Origin: FEN-1350 sp964643355
GTDB lineage: Bacteria > Planctomycetota > Phycisphaerae > Sedimentisphaerales > Anaerohalosphaeraceae
NCBI GenBank assembly: GCA_964643355.1
Contig: CAZXPW010000017.1
Location: 15,295 to 79,294, forward strand
Direction of reading: 5' to 3'
DNA length: 64,000 nucleotides
Position numbers and translations under genes: made by a program. A model generated the notes under the pieces. It saw only the letters and a program-made list of their open reading frames with translations, was not told the origin of the DNA and ran no database searches. Below are positions 1 through 9,192 of the stretch, piece after piece. Numbering within the stretch: the stretch's first letter is position 1; every line of letters begins with the position of its first letter.

Positions 1-1239
1 CATGTCGATCTGGGCAAGAAAGAAATGCATGTGGACGGCAAGGTCTTCCGCGAAGGTGATTGGATCACCCTCAACGGCTCCAAGGGCTATGCCTATGAAG
101 GCAAGCTGCCGATGATGGACGCCGGCGAAGAGAACACGCTGCTGATGGGCTTCCTGAAGGTTTGCGACGCCGTCCGCAAGCTGGGTATCCGCACCAACGC
201 CGACACGCCGGAAGACGCCGCTCGCGCCCGCAGCTTCGGGGCCGAAGGCATCGGCCTGTTCCGGACCGAACACATGTTCTACGGCAAGAATTCCGATCAG
301 CCGTTGTTTATCCTCCGCAAGATGATCGTCTCCAAGACGCTCGAAGAGCGCAAGAAGGCCCTGGACGAACTGTTCCCGTTCGTCAAGAGGGATATCAAGG
401 GTACGCTGGCGGCGATGGACGGCTTGCCCGTGGTCATTCGCTTGCTGGATCCCCCGTTGCACGAATTCGTGCCGCGCGATCGCGCCAAGCTCGAGCAGTT
501 AGCCAAGGATTTAAACATCAGCATGGACGAGTTGGCCAAGCGAGCCGACAACCTGCACGAATCCAACCCCATGATGGGTCACCGCGGCGTCCGCCTCGGC
601 ATAACCTATCCGGAAGTAACCGCCATGCAGGTTCGCGCGATCTTCGAGGCCGCGGCCGAATTGCTCAAGGAAGGCAAGAAGCCCCACCCTGAGATCATGA
701 TTCCTGTGGTTTGTGATGTCGCCGAGCTCAAGGACCAGTTCGCCATTGTCAAGCAGGTCTATGCGGAAGTCCTGGGCAAGTTCGGGATCAAGAAGATCCG
801 TCACGAGACCGGCACGATGATCGAAATCCCGCGTGCCGCTCTGGTCGCTGACAAGATCGCCGAGCTGGCCGAGTTCTTCAGCTTCGGCACCAATGACCTG
901 ACCCAGATGACCTTTGGTTTCAGCCGCGACGATATCGGCGGTTTCATGCCGGATTACCTCAACAAGAAGATCCTGCCCGGCGATCCGTTCCAGAGCATCG
1001 ACCAGTCCGGCGTGGGCGAGCTGATTCAGGTCGGCATCGAGCGCGGCCGCAAGACGAACAAGCATCTGGAAGTCGGCATCTGCGGCGAACACGGCGGCGA
1101 GCCGGCCAGCGTGGAATTCTGCCATCGCGTCGGCATGAACTATGTGAGCTGCTCTCCGTTCCGTGTGCCGATCGCACGACTGTCGGCGGCACAGGCCGTA
1201 GCCAAGAGCCAACCGGCCAAGAAGGGCAAAAAGAAATAA
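1..1239 (+). CDS. ppdK: Pyruvate, phosphate dikinase, C-terminal part (5' truncated)
   Basis: Interconverts pyruvate + ATP + Pi and PEP + AMP + PPi in the cytoplasm. The frame is open to base 1, so the gene enters from outside the window; about 412 residues remain of a protein usually near 900. Visible are the end of the phosphohistidine domain (TLNGSKGYAYEG) and the PEP-binding TIM barrel: GAEGIGLFRTEHMFY, the FSFGTNDLTQ signature, and GICGEHGGEPAS with the catalytic Cys. The EHGGEP form fits PPDK better than PEP synthase. It ends in a Lys-rich tail and is followed by a strong terminator. The ATP-grasp N-terminal half cannot be seen. Confidence 0.95.
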   Translation, partial: HVDLGKKEMHVDGKVFREGDWITLNGSKGYAYEGKLPMMDAGEENTLLMGFLKVCDAVRKLGIRTNADTPEDAARARSFGAEGIGLFRTEHMFYGKNSDQPLFILRKMIVSKTLEERKKALDELFPFVKRDIKGTLAAMDGLPVVIRLLDPPLHEFVPRDRAKLEQLAKDLNISMDELAKRADNLHESNPMMGHRGVRLGITYPEVTAMQVRAIFEAAAELLKEGKKPHPEIMIPVVCDVAELKDQFAIVKQVYAEVLGKFGIKKIRHETGTMIEIPRAALVADKIAELAEFFSFGTNDLTQMTFGFSRDDIGGFMPDYLNKKILPGDPFQSIDQSGVGELIQVGIERGRKTNKHLEVGICGEHGGEPASVEFCHRVGMNYVSCSPFRVPIARLSAAQAVAKSQPAKKGKKK

Positions 1240-1274
1240 GCCCTTTGATGTTCGGGTATGGGATTACCAATCGA

Positions 1275-1302
1275 GGGTGTGGCGAATTGCCACACCCTTT
1301 TT
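1275..1302 (+). terminator. Rho-independent terminator of ppdK
   Basis: A perfect 9-bp stem GGGTGTGGC / GCCACACCC with a 5-nt loop (GAATT) is followed directly by five T residues, 35 bp after the ppdK stop codon. Confidence 0.9.
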
Positions 1303-1336
1303 GTTTAACACGATTCGACTTGATTTGGAGAGAAAA

Positions 1337-2170
1337 TTACAGCGGCAGATCGCGGCGGTTCCAGATGATCCCGCCGAGGATCGCCGCCGTCAGTAGAAGC
1401 GAACCGAGGAGGATCAGCTCGCTGGTCGGCCAGATATGCATGCCGAAAATTTTGTGGGGATTGACATAGTTGAAGATGGTCATGGATTTGAGGGATTTCA
1501 TTTGGGGCCACCAGTCGGCGATGATATTGACGAAATAGTTGGCCACCAGATACGCCACCGCCACCCCGACGGCCGTGCCACGACGGGAAAACGACGCCGC
1601 CGATAGCAGCGAAATCGCCCCGACCGTCGCCGACAACAATCCGCCGTTGACGGCCAGCCGGAAAAAATCATGCAGCGGAATCGGCTCGCCGAAATCGTAC
1701 AGCTTGGTCGAAACGAAAGTCCCGAAGAACATCACCGCCACCAGGGCCACCATCCCGACTACTGTCAGCAGCGCCGCGCACAGATAGACCTGCAGCTTGG
1801 TCACGGGCCGACTGAGGATCAGTTCCATCGTCCCCCGCTGGACCTCGCCGGCCAGCAATCCTGTCGGAATCCCGACGGCAAACAGCATATACAGAAGCAG
1901 GGTCAGTGGGTGCTGGTACCCGATCGCGATCAGTGCGGGCAGGTTGCCGACCTGCAGGGTCTCGCCACCCAGAGCTGACTTGATGATCGACGGCATCATG
2001 TCGAGAAACTTCAGCATGGTCTTGACCTGCTGATTATCGTGGATGATTCCGCAGATCGCCAGTTGGATCAGAAAGATCATCAGGGCGATCAGGGCCCAGG
2101 CCAGCAGGATCCGACGGAACCAGAACCACAATAACGAATATGGAAACAGGGGCACTGAGGACTCTCTCAT
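1337..2170 (-). CDS. ABC-2 type transporter permease
   Basis: Integral membrane protein of 277 residues with about six hydrophobic segments, starting with a TM near residues 18-40 (WALIALMIFLIQLAICGII). The central stretch GTMELILSRPVTKLQVYL is the typical ABC-2 permease loop after the second TM. Its start codon overlaps the ATPase stop by 4 bp (ATGA), so the two genes are translationally coupled and form an exporter. The substrate cannot be read from sequence; such pairs export drugs, lipids or polysaccharides, or resemble the NosFY/GldA group. Confidence 0.85.
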   Translation of the reverse strand: MRESSVPLFPYSLLWFWFRRILLAWALIALMIFLIQLAICGIIHDNQQVKTMLKFLDMMPSIIKSALGGETLQVGNLPALIAIGYQHPLTLLLYMLFAVGIPTGLLAGEVQRGTMELILSRPVTKLQVYLCAALLTVVGMVALVAVMFFGTFVSTKLYDFGEPIPLHDFFRLAVNGGLLSATVGAISLLSAASFSRRGTAVGVAVAYLVANYFVNIIADWWPQMKSLKSMTIFNYVNPHKIFGMHIWPTSELILLGSLLLTAAILGGIIWNRRDLPL

Positions 2171-3093
2171 AGCCGCTCCGCCGGAAGCGATGAACCGTCG
2201 GTCTTTCGGTAGTATTGCATAAAGGCCTCTTCCAGCGAGGTATCGGGCGTTGCGATCCGGTCAATCGGCCACTGCGACACCCATTTGAGGACCGGATCGC
2301 ACTGCCCCTGGTAGGCCAGATGAACCATGCCGGGCTGTTGTTCGACGATTCGAAAACCCAGGCCCTCGGCGGGCCGATCGGGGACCAAAGTCGAATCCAT
2401 GAACCAGACCTCCAGCCGCCGACTGCCCTGCCGGACGATCTGCGAGATCGGCGCCGCTTCGACCAATCGGCCCTCGCGGATGATCGCCGCCCGTTGGCAC
2501 ACGGCCGAGACCTCCGCCAGATCGTGCGATGACAACAGCACGGCGGCACCATCGGCGGCCGCCTCGCGGATCATGTCCATAACGATCTGTCGTACCAGCG
2601 GATCCAGGCCGGATGTCGGCTCGTCAAGGATCAGCAAACTTGGCTTGTGGGCAAACGCATAGAGAAGACCGACCTTCTGACGATTTCCCTTCGACAAATT
2701 CCCCACCACCCGATCCAGATTCAATTCCAGTCGTTCGGCCAAACTCCGTCGATAGGAATGCCCGCGATCTTTTTCTCCCAGGCAAGCCAGGGAAGCCAGA
2801 GAATACCCCGCTCGCAAACCCGGCCATATCCGAAATTCCCCCGGCAGGTATCCGATCTCGGAATGGCCCATCCCCCGTCCGGTCCGGACCCTTTGACCGA
2901 ATACGCGAACCTGCCCGGCCGACGGCCGAAGCAAACCCATGATGCAGCGAATGGTGGTCGTTTTCCCGGAGCCATTCGGACCCAAATAGCCAAAGACTTC
3001 TCCGGACTCAATTGAAAGACTGACTCCATCGACCGCTTTCAACGATCCATACGACTTGCACAGCGAGTTGACTTCAAGCATCGGCATCGACAT
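2167..3093 (-). CDS. ABC transporter ATP-binding protein
   Basis: Cytoplasmic ATPase of 308 residues that powers the adjacent permease. Walker A is GPNGSGKTTT (about residue 39), the ABC signature LSKGNRQKVGL, Walker B LLILDEPTSGLDP, and a switch His follows in LLSSHDLAEV. The roughly 90 residues after the nucleotide-binding core form a C-terminal domain like that of ABC-2 exporter ATPases (CcmA/GldA/NatA style). The start at 3093 has an AGGA ribosome site 7 nt upstream; further ATGs lie 2 and 4 codons downstream. The promoter side faces the damaged 3094-3659 region. Confidence 0.92.
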   Translation of the reverse strand: MSMPMLEVNSLCKSYGSLKAVDGVSLSIESGEVFGYLGPNGSGKTTTIRCIMGLLRPSAGQVRVFGQRVRTGRGMGHSEIGYLPGEFRIWPGLRAGYSLASLACLGEKDRGHSYRRSLAERLELNLDRVVGNLSKGNRQKVGLLYAFAHKPSLLILDEPTSGLDPLVRQIVMDMIREAAADGAAVLLSSHDLAEVSAVCQRAAIIREGRLVEAAPISQIVRQGSRRLEVWFMDSTLVPDRPAEGLGFRIVEQQPGMVHLAYQGQCDPVLKWVSQWPIDRIATPDTSLEEAFMQYYRKTDGSSLPAERL

Positions 3094-3659
<566 letters not shown>

Positions 3660-6020
3660 ATGAACAGAACATCGGTACAACTCATCACCATCATCCTGTC
3701 TCTGGTCTTGTTGGTCAGTGACACATCGGCAAAGATCATTTATGTCGATGCCTCCGCCGCCGGCGCCAACAACGGTACAAGCTGGGCCAATGCCTTCAAG
3801 TATCTTCAGGATGGCATTTCTGCTGCTGCAGCGAATGACGAAATCCATATCGCCGCCGGGACCTATCGTCCCGATCAGGGAAATGGTTATACCCCCGGCG
3901 ATCGTAATGCCTCGTTTGTCCTGAAGAACCTCGTTCGGATGATCGGCGGCTATCCCGCCGGCGGCGGGGACACCCCCGATTGGCAGGCCAATCCAACCGT
4001 TCTCAGCGGTGACCTGCTGGCCGATGACAACCCTGCCACGGCCGTCAAAGACCTCCTGACAGATGCCACCCGTTCCGACAACAGTTATCATGTCGTCCGC
4101 GGCGAACTGTGCGGAGCCCCAACTCGGTTGGATGGTTTGTTCATTATTCATGGCCAGGCCGATGGCGCCGATACCCTCGGCTCCGGTGGCGGCTGGTACA
4201 ATGCTGGTAAGAGCAGCCCGACTATTGTGAATTGTGCTTTCAGACGAAACGCCGCGAAAACAATTGGTGGTGCATGGTATAACAATGGCTTCAATTGCCT
4301 TCCTGTTCTTACGAATGTTACCTTCAATATGAATCTTGCAGAATCTGGGGGTTCGATTGCGATGGTAGAAACAGGAGCCAATGTTAAATTGGACAATTGC
4401 CATTTTTCCGGAAACATTGCCACACGGTACGGTGGTAGTATTTATTTAAAGTCATCGGCCCCAAAAATCCTGAATTGTGATATTACCGGAGAAAATGCTG
4501 GCAATTCGGGCGGGGGCGGTTCAGTCTTTGCCAGTTGGAGTAGTAACCCAACAATAATAGGGTGTTCTTTTACGAGCAATTCAGGTGGGTATGGTGGATC
4601 TGTTTATACAAATCTATCATCGAACATAAATCTGAGCAGTTGTACATTTATTGGGAATAATTCTATTTTCAATGGAGGTGCTTGTTATTTCATTGAGGGC
4701 GGACATGCACAAGTTGAGAAATGTGAATTCCTTCAAAACCATTCGAATGCAGCTGGTGGCGCCGTATTCAATAACTCTTGCAGCGCCGCTTATAATAACT
4801 GCACCTTTACAGAAAATAGTTCGGCCGCCTGGGGTGGGGCAATCTGCGCAGAATATTCGACATACGAAATTAACAAAGCGTATTTTTTTAATAATTCAGC
4901 TTTAACAAGCGGTGGTGCAATTCGTAGTGGTGGAGGAACTGGTAAAATTAGCGGGTGCAAATTCATTGGAAATCATAGTGCCTCATATGGAGGCGCCATA
5001 CTGAATCATGCAGTTCAGCAATGGAATATGTATTTGAATGTAAATAATTGCATATTTGTTGGTAATTATACAAGCAATACTGGCTCCTGTGGTGGAGCAA
5101 TAGCAAATTTGTATGCTCGTTATTATGAGTGCACCAGCCCATATCATTGTGGATATTTTGAAAATTATTCTGTTGCTAGTTTTACCAATAGTAGTTTTTA
5201 CGGTAATACTGCGGTAGATAGAGGGGGTGGAATTTTTACCGACCACATAAATTCAACAAATACATATCGTAATTGTATTGTATATGGAAATTCAGACAAA
5301 TCAGGTGGAAACTTCAGCGAATCAGCACAGCTTCATTATGGTTTCAATACGGTTCATTATAGTTGTATCCAAGGTCTTAGCTCTTCCATGGGCGATGGGA
5401 ATGTTGGTGAAGATCCCATGTTTGTCAATCCCTTGGGGGATGACTGGATTGCCGGTACCCTGGATGACAATCTCCGCTTGGCTCCTGGTTCGCCCTGTAT
5501 CGATGCCGGAAAGAATCAATTTGCCATCGACGCCGGCCTTACGACCGATTTGGATTGCATGACGCGATTCTGGGATGATGTGGATACCCTCGATACCGGC
5601 GTCGGTACTTCGCCCATCGTCGATATGGGCGCCTATGAGTACAATCCCAACGAGTGCATCAAGGACACAGCCCCGTTCTTCAATGACTGGATCGCCTGGA
5701 ACAAGCCAAGTTGCTGGTGTTATTCCCGCCAGTGTCGAGGGGATATCAACGGTCTCAAAGAACCAATCGGCGGCCTCTGGGTGGGTGCAACGGACCTGAC
5801 TCTGTTCAAAACGGCTTACGGGAAAAATGATGCCGCTTTGGCGCTTGTCCCGGATGGAATTTGCGCGGATCTCAACCACCTCAAGGAACGCATCGGCGGC
5901 CTCCGGGTCGGCGCCACGGATCTGAGTCTGTTCAAAACCTTTTACGGCAAGCCCGAGGCCACTGTCACCGTTTGTGATATGGCCGATTTCAACTTCTGGC
6001 TGTCCCCGGAATGCAAATAG
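3660..6020 (+). CDS. Secreted right-handed beta-helix (pectin-lyase-like fold) protein with duplicated dockerin-like C-terminus
   Basis: A 786-residue exported protein. A signal peptide (about residues 1-24, LITIILSLVLLVSDTSA) is followed by KIIYVDASAAGANNGTSWANAF, the usual opening of planctomycete polymorphic-outer-membrane/beta-helix proteins. Residues ~160-570 are irregular beta-helix coils rich in Asn, Gly, Ser and Cys with repeated GG.xY / C.F..N motifs. Residues ~610-660 (CIDAG...DMGAYEY) close the helix. The last ~95 residues hold two copies of a D.N.LKE.IGGL.VGATDL.LFKT.YGK module (about 692-722 and 736-768) ending in FNFWLSPECK. The fold is common among pectinases and adhesins; no catalytic residues can be assigned. 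The central third is clearly more AT-rich than the ends. Confidence 0.85.
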   Translation: MNRTSVQLITIILSLVLLVSDTSAKIIYVDASAAGANNGTSWANAFKYLQDGISAAAANDEIHIAAGTYRPDQGNGYTPGDRNASFVLKNLVRMIGGYPAGGGDTPDWQANPTVLSGDLLADDNPATAVKDLLTDATRSDNSYHVVRGELCGAPTRLDGLFIIHGQADGADTLGSGGGWYNAGKSSPTIVNCAFRRNAAKTIGGAWYNNGFNCLPVLTNVTFNMNLAESGGSIAMVETGANVKLDNCHFSGNIATRYGGSIYLKSSAPKILNCDITGENAGNSGGGGSVFASWSSNPTIIGCSFTSNSGGYGGSVYTNLSSNINLSSCTFIGNNSIFNGGACYFIEGGHAQVEKCEFLQNHSNAAGGAVFNNSCSAAYNNCTFTENSSAAWGGAICAEYSTYEINKAYFFNNSALTSGGAIRSGGGTGKISGCKFIGNHSASYGGAILNHAVQQWNMYLNVNNCIFVGNYTSNTGSCGGAIANLYARYYECTSPYHCGYFENYSVASFTNSSFYGNTAVDRGGGIFTDHINSTNTYRNCIVYGNSDKSGGNFSESAQLHYGFNTVHYSCIQGLSSSMGDGNVGEDPMFVNPLGDDWIAGTLDDNLRLAPGSPCIDAGKNQFAIDAGLTTDLDCMTRFWDDVDTLDTGVGTSPIVDMGAYEYNPNECIKDTAPFFNDWIAWNKPSCWCYSRQCRGDINGLKEPIGGLWVGATDLTLFKTAYGKNDAALALVPDGICADLNHLKERIGGLRVGATDLSLFKTFYGKPEATVTVCDMADFNFWLSPECK

Positions 6021-6170
6021 AGGAACTGAAACGGCTGGTTTGGGGATCTGATAGAATGACACGAATCCGGTTGTCGTTCCCGCGCGGGGTCTGTCCTCGA
6101 CCTGATCGGGGGCGGGAATCCGGATATATCCGGTGAACATATTTTATTGTTTTAGAGCGTCTTCACAAAC

Positions 6171-6217
6171 AAAGCGTCAGGCGCCCTTCTTCCAGTCAGG
6201 AGGGTGCCGGACGCTTT
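6171..6217. terminator. Long hairpin, probable terminator or regulatory stem
   Basis: Outer arms AAAGCGTC / GACGCTTT pair perfectly (8 bp). After one A-G mismatch, inner arms GGCGCCCT / AGGGTGCC pair with one G-T wobble, leaving a 13-nt loop. The 3' side continues GCATATTTTGCTT, which is only moderately T-rich. Confidence 0.55.
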
Positions 6218-6462
6218 GCATATTTTGCTTGGGAGCATGGCTGCTTTATCTGGCACGGGGGAATCCATCGTATTGCGTTAAAGGGATCGAATCCAAGTGG
6301 AGAGATCCGTTCTGCTTACTTTGTTCGAGTCCCGTTTGGCGGGGTCGAGGCCGCATCACTGTCATAACATGGCTGCGACAGAGTGCGGTCCTCCATTCCC
6401 TTTGCCGGGTTTGGCATTAAATCCGGCCACACCCGTCCTCCGGTATTATTTTCCCTTTCTCC

Positions 6463-6491
6463 TTGTCAGACGGGGCGGGATATGCGATACT
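6463..6491 (+). promoter_or_regulatory. Possible sigma70-type promoter for the 6539-15965 gene run
   Basis: TTGTCA (6463-6468), a 17-bp spacer, and GATACT (6486-6491), 47 bp before the first start codon of the long operon. The match is moderate and no other promoter is evident upstream. Confidence 0.4.
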
Positions 6492-6538
6492 ATGGCGTTT
6501 TGATCAATGGGTGTTATGGGTTTGGAGTTTGAAATCTG

Positions 6539-7291
6539 ATGTCGAGCGGTTTTAATTCGCTGTGCGATGAATTTTTCATCGAAATGTTTGTCAACACGGA
6601 ACTCGATCTGCCGACCGAGCGGGATACGGTTTTGGCCTTTTGCGAAAGAATCGAAAAACAGTATCCCTCGCTGAACAGCTTTCACCGGCGGGACAACGGC
6701 GATTTCGTTCTCGAAGAAGACCGGCAGTCCCAAAAATATCGCTGGGTCAGCATCGAGGCGGATCGTCTTTGCGCCGGTTGCGCCAACCCCGACGATCCGG
6801 AAGACGCTTTCGGCCTGCAGCGACTGGTTCTGGATCTGGCTCCCTATATGCTGGGTCTGAGCCACCTGGATGTCGAATCGCTCGATGTGACTTTCACGAT
6901 GGACTTTGATTTTCAGGGCAATCACAACGAAGTGATTTCCGATGCCCTGCTCCGGAATACGGCCTTTCATCGTTTGTTGGATCTGCCGGGATCTCAGGCC
7001 CTGGGACTGTCGCCGTCTATGATCCTTTCGCTTAGCGAAGATTGCCGTACCCAGGCCCGGATCGCAATTGAGTCTCGTTCGAATGCCGCCGAGATTCGGC
7101 AGGGGTCTTTCAAGTCCGAAGAACCCATCAGTTTATATCTGACGATCCGCCAGTATCCCCCCGCCGAGGAGAAATTTGACTTGAAGGCCTGTTTTCTCCG
7201 ACAATGCGGCTGGGCCGAAACGCTGATGATTGAGCGGATCATTCCCGACTTTGTCAAGCCGCTGGCCAGCGCCATCGCCCAGCGGAGATAA
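6539..7291 (+). CDS. Hypothetical protein, 250 residues
   Basis: Not recognised. The predicted protein is soluble, acidic and without signal peptide or TM. It has a CAGCANPDD segment near residue 79 and alternating beta/alpha character; the C-terminal half (ISLYLTIRQYPPAEEKFDLKACFL) reads as beta strands. It lies first in a tight gene run leading to purA, with 89 bp to the next gene, and shares its codon usage. A role tied to the small PH-like membrane protein downstream is possible but only from position. Confidence 0.6.
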   Translation: MSSGFNSLCDEFFIEMFVNTELDLPTERDTVLAFCERIEKQYPSLNSFHRRDNGDFVLEEDRQSQKYRWVSIEADRLCAGCANPDDPEDAFGLQRLVLDLAPYMLGLSHLDVESLDVTFTMDFDFQGNHNEVISDALLRNTAFHRLLDLPGSQALGLSPSMILSLSEDCRTQARIAIESRSNAAEIRQGSFKSEEPISLYLTIRQYPPAEEKFDLKACFLRQCGWAETLMIERIIPDFVKPLASAIAQRR

Positions 7292-7380
7292 TCGCAAGGC
7301 CGTTTTCCGCACTGGCGGGGATTCCATGAAGGCAGGAACCGAAGATCGGACAAGATCAGAATGAAAGGAGGCAACTGAAC

Positions 7381-7869
7381 ATGGCGATTGTGGCTCCCCT
7401 GAGTCGTTATCGACGGAACAACCACCTGATCCTGTTGGCCGTGCTTGTCGGTCTGGCGTCCTGGTTCTATTATGATGGGCGCTACAACGAGGAGTTTATC
7501 ACCAAGCACACCAAACCCGACGGGACGCCGGATGACACGCTGGTCATCAACCGCGCTGCCCCCCCGTATCTGATGATCGGGGCTGTTCTGGTGGTGGCCA
7601 ATTTCGTCCGCGTTCGCAATCAGCGCATTCGGGTTGACGACGAACATCTGAGCGTCAATGCGTTGACCATCCCCCTGAGCGCCATCACGCAGATCGACAA
7701 GACCTATTTCGATTCCAAGGGTTTCTTTGTTCTTTCCTACAAAACCAACGGCTCCGAAAAAAATCTGAAATTGTACGCTCGGAGTTATGACAATCTCTCG
7801 GCCGTTCTCGATCGCCTGATCGAAGAACTGTCGGGACCGGCGCCTCAGGAAGGGAAAAGCCAGTCATGA
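7381..7869 (+). CDS. Small membrane protein with PH-like C-terminal region
   Basis: A 162-residue protein with TM segments near residues 17-31 (HLILLAVLVGLASWFYY) and 59-76 (PYLMIGAVLVVANFV). A ~70-residue cytoplasmic tail follows (IRVDDEHLSVNALTIPLSAITQI...), whose strand pattern ending in a helix resembles bacterial PH-like (YdbS/DUF304-type) domains. AAAGGAGG lies 10 nt before the start. Its stop overlaps purA by 4 bp, so the two are coupled. Function unknown. Confidence 0.7.
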   Translation: MAIVAPLSRYRRNNHLILLAVLVGLASWFYYDGRYNEEFITKHTKPDGTPDDTLVINRAAPPYLMIGAVLVVANFVRVRNQRIRVDDEHLSVNALTIPLSAITQIDKTYFDSKGFFVLSYKTNGSEKNLKLYARSYDNLSAVLDRLIEELSGPAPQEGKSQS

Positions 7870-9146
7870 ATATCTGCGTCGTCGGTCTGCAGTGGGGAGA
7901 CGAGGGCAAAGGCAAGATCGTCGATATTCTCGCCGAATCCAGCGATATCGTCGTCCGCTATGGAGGCGGAGCCAACGCCGGACACACCGTCGTCGTGGCC
8001 GGCCAGAAATTCGCCCTGCATATTTTGCCCAGCGGATCGGTTCGTCCGGGGGTGGATTGCGTAATTGCCAATGGGGTTGTCGTCGATCCCGAAGTTCTTC
8101 TGGCCGAAATCGATCAGCTCGCCAACCGCGGGATCCCCCTTGCCGGCCGATTGCGGATCAGCGAAAACGCCCATGTCGTGCTCGACTATCACAAACTTGA
8201 AGATCGGCTTCGCGAAGAATCTCTCGGCACGCGCAAAATCGGCACAACGGCCCGCGGGATCGGTCCCTGCTACGCCGACAAAGTCGGCCGGATTCACGCC
8301 GTTCGGATGTGCGATTTTCGCGACCCGACCGCTCTGGCCGAGAAATTACGGCGGATCGCGGATTACAAGAGCAAGCTTTTTACTTCCCTTTACGCCGCCG
8401 AGCCGATTGACGACAACGCGCTGATCGAAAAAACCCTCGCTTTCAGCGTCAAGCTTGCTCCTTTTGTCTGCGACACCACGCGATATCTGCATGAAGCCAT
8501 CGACGCTCAAAAAAATATTCTTTTCGAAGGCGCTCAGGGTTCGTTGCTGGACATCGATCACGGAACCTATCCGTTCGTAACCAGTTCCAACGCCAGCGCG
8601 CTGGGGATCAGTCCCGGCTGCGGTGTCCCGGCCCGGTATGTCCATCGGTTCATCGGTCTGGTCAAGGCCTATTCCACTCGCGTCGGTTCGGGTCCGTTTC
8701 CGACCGAGCAGGATAATGCGACCGGCCAGCAAATCCGCCAGCGAGGCCACGAATATGGCACCACCACCGGCCGGCCGCGGCGCTGCGGCTGGTTCGACGC
8801 CGTCGCGGTCAGGTACTCGGCCCGGATCGGCGGCATTGACGAGATCGCCATGATGCATCTGGATACGCTGGCGGGTTTTCCGGAGTTGAAGATCTGTCGG
8901 GCCTATCGAATCGACGGCGTGGAGACGGTCTTTTTCCCCTCCGACGCCGGGCGTCTCCAGTCGGTCCAATGCGTGTATGAAACCGTACCCGGCTGGAGCG
9001 AGGATCTTTCGGCCATCCGTCGATTTGAGGAGTTGCCCGAGACAGCCCGGAACTATGTACGAATGATCGAATCGTTTGTCGGGGTCCCGATCACCCTGCT
9101 CGGCGTAGGTCCCCAGCGCGATCAGGTGATCTACCGCAAGGCCTGA
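7866..9146 (+). CDS. purA: Adenylosuccinate synthetase
   Basis: Joins IMP and aspartate using GTP, the first committed step to AMP; cytoplasmic. Full length at 426 residues. The N-terminal GTP/IMP signature VVGLQWGDEGKGKIVD (with catalytic Asp and Lys) and GGANAGHTV are intact. Further motifs are GTTARGIGPCYADK, the LFEGAQGSLLDIDHGTYPFVTSSN block, and TTGRPRRCGWFD. Translation begins within the end of the upstream gene (ATGA). Confidence 0.97.
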   Translation: MNICVVGLQWGDEGKGKIVDILAESSDIVVRYGGGANAGHTVVVAGQKFALHILPSGSVRPGVDCVIANGVVVDPEVLLAEIDQLANRGIPLAGRLRISENAHVVLDYHKLEDRLREESLGTRKIGTTARGIGPCYADKVGRIHAVRMCDFRDPTALAEKLRRIADYKSKLFTSLYAAEPIDDNALIEKTLAFSVKLAPFVCDTTRYLHEAIDAQKNILFEGAQGSLLDIDHGTYPFVTSSNASALGISPGCGVPARYVHRFIGLVKAYSTRVGSGPFPTEQDNATGQQIRQRGHEYGTTTGRPRRCGWFDAVAVRYSARIGGIDEIAMMHLDTLAGFPELKICRAYRIDGVETVFFPSDAGRLQSVQCVYETVPGWSEDLSAIRRFEELPETARNYVRMIESFVGVPITLLGVGPQRDQVIYRKA

Positions 9147-9192
9147 TTCGGTTTTTCGGCAATTGCGTTCAACATTGCAGGCAGGAGAAATC

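Larger units (their letters stand above)
6021..6538. other. Intergenic region, no supported gene
   Basis: 518 bp between the beta-helix gene and the next gene. It holds a perfect 14-bp palindrome (CCGGATATATCCGG, 6120-6133) followed by T-rich DNA, a long hairpin at 6171-6217, and a possible promoter at 6463-6491. Two short + frames (95 and 68 codons) have no recognisable ribosome site or domain and were not accepted. Confidence 0.6.

Noticed and set aside
5322..6140. 272-codon minus-strand frame
   Set aside because: Antisense to the C-terminus of the beta-helix protein, whose motifs are convincing.
6133..6503. Two short plus-strand frames (95 and 68 codons)
   Set aside because: No ribosome site or domain; one runs through the hairpin.
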